Shown here: positions 62,145 through 64,000 of the stretch, one piece after another
Position numbering within the stretch: the first letter of the stretch is position 1
How the letters are laid out: each line of letters starts with the position of its first letter
Assembly (NCBI GenBank): GCA_900112325.1
Contig: FOLJ01000015.1
Coordinates: 1-64,000 of the forward strand
Direction: 5' to 3'
DNA length: 64,000 nt
From: Micromonospora sediminimaris
Lineage (GTDB): Bacteria; Actinomycetota; Actinomycetes; Mycobacteriales; Micromonosporaceae
Position numbers and translations under genes: made by a program
The notes under the pieces: generated by a model
Seen by the model: only the letters and a program-made list of their open reading frames with translations
What the model was told of the DNA's origin: nothing
The model's database searches: none

Positions 62145-62186
62145 CGCCGGCAGGTCGTGCTGAGGTGCCCACCCGACCTGCCGGCG
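62145..62186. terminator. Hairpin after the VWA operon
   Basis: CGCCGGCAGGTCG (62145-62157) and CGACCTGCCGGCG (62174-62186), perfect 13-base arms, begin five bases after the stop codon. Confidence 0.8.
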
Positions 62187-62231
62187 GTCCCCGCGCATGC
62201 GGCCGTTGGCGGCAGCCGATCAGCGCCACCG

Positions 62232-62262
62232 GGTGCCCGGGCGGCGGGAGCGCCCGGGCACC
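62232..62262. terminator. Hairpin before the converging DUF305 gene end
   Basis: GGTGCCCGGGCG (62232-62243) and CGCCCGGGCACC (62251-62262), perfect 12-base arms with a 7-base loop, lie nine bases beyond the DUF305 stop in its direction of transcription. Confidence 0.8.
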
Positions 62263-62270
62263 GGTCGGTG

Positions 62271-62900
62271 TCAGAGCCGGGCGAGGATCTTCCTCATGGT
62301 GTCGATCTCGGCCTGCTGCGTGGTGACGATCCGCTGCGCCAACGCTCTGGCGTCCGGGTTGACACCCTGGGCTGTCTCCTCCTCGGCCATCGTGACGGCC
62401 CCCTCGTGATGATCGATCATCATGGTGAGGAACTGTCGATCGAACTCGGTGCCGGAGGCTGCCGCGAGGCGGGTCATGTCGGCCTCGGACATCATGCCCG
62501 GCATCTCGTGGTCCATCTCGGGCATGCCGTGGCCGTCGCCGTTGGCCATCGGCATCGGCGCCCCCCAGGACGTGAGCCAGGCCCGCAGTTGGGCTATCTC
62601 GGGCGCCTGAGCGTCCTTGATCTGCGTGGCGAGCTGCTTCACCTCCGGGTCGGACGCGCGGGTGGTGGCCAGGTCGGACATTTCGACCGCCTGCTCGTGG
62701 TGCGGAATCATCATCTGCGCGAACATCACGTCGGCCGCGTTGCTGGTGGCGGATTCGCCGCTGATCGCGCTGGCGGACGGGTTACCCGGCATGTCGTGGC
62801 CAGCGCCGGCCGGATGGTCGGAGCCGCAGCCGGCAAGAACGATCGCCACGCTGAGGCTCACGCCGGCCCAGACGGCACGGCGTGTACGGGTGCGATTCAT
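62271..62900 (-). CDS. DUF305 lipoprotein
   Basis: A 209-residue lipoprotein with signal peptide and lipobox VLAGCGSD. It has two ferritin-like helical halves, each with a His pair: MMIPHHEQAVEMSDLA and MMIDHHEGAVTMAEEE. A His/Met-rich linker (PMPMANGDGHGMPEMDHEMP, then GMM) is characteristic of copper-handling periplasmic proteins. DUF305 proteins are often found with copper-resistance genes; the Met/His content supports metal binding. Followed upstream by a DUF6153 gene. Confidence 0.9.
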   Translation of the reverse strand: MNRTRTRRAVWAGVSLSVAIVLAGCGSDHPAGAGHDMPGNPSASAISGESATSNAADVMFAQMMIPHHEQAVEMSDLATTRASDPEVKQLATQIKDAQAPEIAQLRAWLTSWGAPMPMANGDGHGMPEMDHEMPGMMSEADMTRLAAASGTEFDRQFLTMMIDHHEGAVTMAEEETAQGVNPDARALAQRIVTTQQAEIDTMRKILARL

Positions 62901-62978
62901 GGTTGACAGGGCCTTTCGGAGTCGGTGGACAGAAGCGGGTCGGCGCGGCCACCCACCAGGGGTGACCGCTGGTCGCTC

Positions 62979-63404
62979 CTATATCCGCAGTACCGACACA
63001 GCGGCCGTGGTCAGGCCGATCAGGCGAAAGGCGGGCGGGGCACGGCCGCCCAGGGCTCGGGTGAGCCGACGATCCCGTGGCAGCACGCTCCGCGTTCGCC
63101 GGAGGAGGCGGACAGCGAGCGCGACGGCGAGCGCGAAGCCGGCGACGAGCGCCACGCAGACCGCCCAGCCTGAGGGGTGACCGTGCCCCGGCTCCTCGAT
63201 GGGGTGAGCGGCCGGTGCCACGCACTGCTCGGTGTGGCAGCCATCGACGTGACTTGGCAAGGTCGGTGCGGCATGGCTGCCGTGGCCGGGCGCGCCGAGG
63301 GCGGGATCGTGGCCCAGGCTGTGCATCACGGCCAGCCCGAACAGGGTGCACGCCAGCAGCACGAACCGGAGCCATCGCCCGTTGGTTGCCGCCTCGCCGC
63401 GCAC
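62979..63404 (-). CDS. DUF6153-like membrane protein
   Basis: A 141-residue protein with an N-terminal helix (LRFVLLACTLFGLAVMHSLG), a His-rich loop with two Cys (HVDGCHTEQCVAPAAHPIEE) and a second helix (GWAVCVALVAGFALAVALAV). This matches small actinobacterial proteins next to DUF305 genes (DUF6153). GTG start. The His/Cys loop suggests metal binding; with the DUF305 lipoprotein it may form a metal (copper) handling pair. Confidence 0.75.
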   Translation of the reverse strand: MRGEAATNGRWLRFVLLACTLFGLAVMHSLGHDPALGAPGHGSHAAPTLPSHVDGCHTEQCVAPAAHPIEEPGHGHPSGWAVCVALVAGFALAVALAVRLLRRTRSVLPRDRRLTRALGGRAPPAFRLIGLTTAAVSVLRI

Positions 63405-63452
63405 TCGATCACGATATCGCGCGGCAAACCACCAGCACCGCTTTCCCGGCGG

Positions 63453-64000
63453 CTACCCGGCCGGTCTGATCTGGCGGGTGATCGACACGTCCGTGATCTC
63501 GGCGTCCCTGGCCAGCAGCATCGCCTTGCTGAGGATGACCGCGAGCAGGCCGTCCCCCTCGAACGGCAGGAACTGCTGCTCCCCGGTCCGGCCCGCGCCC
63601 CGGTCCGGCACGATGCAGAGGTACTCGTCGTTCGGGCTCATCAGGATGTTGCCCGACCCCAGGTGGATCCGGTACGTGCGCAGGTCACCGTCGACCACCA
63701 GGAAGCGGCCGTCGATGCGGGCCCGCCGGCCCACCGCCAGTCGGGGCAGCAGCCGGGCCAGCAACTCGCGCCGGGTCTCGGCGGTGGCGGACAACTCCCC
63801 GAAGCTGTACGACGACCAGTAGTCCCGGAAACGGCCCTGCGGGCCGCCGTCCGACCAGGTCGGGTCGTTGCCGACACTGGCCACCCCGACGAAGAGATCG
63901 ACGTCTCGCATGATCTCGCTGAACACCAGTGGCGGAATCCGGTCGAGCGGCAGCGGGTCCCCGGGTCGCGCGTCCGTCCACCGCTGCGCCGAGTAGCCGC
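63453..64000 (-). CDS. DUF4132 protein, C-terminal part (truncated by window edge)
   Basis: The frame is open from the right edge to the stop at 63453, giving the last 181 residues: RWTDARPGDPLPLDRIPPLV, FSEIMRDVDLFVGVASVGND, RIDGRFLVVDGDLRTYRIHL, GSGNILMSPNDEYLCIVPD, LPFEGDGLLAVILSKAMLLA. This is the C-terminal domain of the large DUF4132 proteins (homologues of E. coli YehI/MolR type). The GTG at 63926 is internal, not the start. Function of the family is unknown. Confidence 0.85.
   Translation of the reverse strand, partial: GYSAQRWTDARPGDPLPLDRIPPLVFSEIMRDVDLFVGVASVGNDPTWSDGGPQGRFRDYWSSYSFGELSATAETRRELLARLLPRLAVGRRARIDGRFLVVDGDLRTYRIHLGSGNILMSPNDEYLCIVPDRGAGRTGEQQFLPFEGDGLLAVILSKAMLLARDAEITDVSITRQIRPAG

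Overview
The window is high-GC, gene-dense actinobacterial chromosome. GTG starts are frequent and nearly every codon ends in G or C. The four-gene conservon, the actinobacterial block ispE / rsmA / tatD / metG / rsmI / protein mannosyltransferase, and the protein sequences point to Micromonosporaceae (Micromonospora or a close relative). That placement is inference from gene content. No insertion sequence, integrase, prophage or CRISPR array was recognised.

Layout. 1-4536: conservon cvnA-B-C-D on the minus strand, with cvnD cut by the left edge. 4730-16422: nucleoside block, with a uridine-kinase-like gene, add, an RlmA-type methyltransferase, a DUF4272 protein, deoA, cdd, and a BMP-type nucleoside ABC transporter (lipoprotein, two-domain ATPase, two permeases). 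These genes together would import and break down nucleosides. 16681-18711: a membrane-protein pair divergent from a TetR gene, with two matching operators. 18768-25311: a malEFG-like ABC transporter, a LacI regulator and a GH13 alpha-glucosidase, with palindromic operators on both sides of the regulator. 25468-29629: a hypothetical protein, YihY/BrkB, a 2'-5' RNA ligase-like protein, trpS and a CorC-like protein without its usual membrane domain. 29708-31857: galE-galK. A 60-bp near-perfect palindrome separates galK from the converging sulfate-activation genes cysQ-cysD-cysN (31950-35067). 35246-39623: pth, rplY, prs, glmU and tRNA-Gln. 39669-47467: a HTH/LAGLIDADG-like protein, an acyl desaturase with a TetR gene, two tandem DUF4383 proteins, an ABC-F ATPase, and a TetR / NAD-epimerase divergent pair with operators. 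47492-58415: ispE, a small Uma2-like gene, rsmA, tatD, two plus-strand genes, metG, a membrane protein, rsmI and a GT39 mannosyltransferase. 58762-64000: a small zinc-ribbon-like protein, a phosphopantetheinyl transferase, a VWA protein with a secreted partner, a DUF305/DUF6153 pair, and the C-terminus of a DUF4132 protein cut by the right edge.

The most unusual signal is a pair of long hairpins in unrelated intergenic spaces (9675-9756 and 43116-43196). They share an identical 25-base central segment and a 9-base flank, but their self-complementary arms differ completely in sequence. This is the pattern expected of a structured RNA or a dispersed hairpin element whose stems change by compensation. 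Most convergent gene ends carry strong hairpins, and two of these overlap both stop codons.
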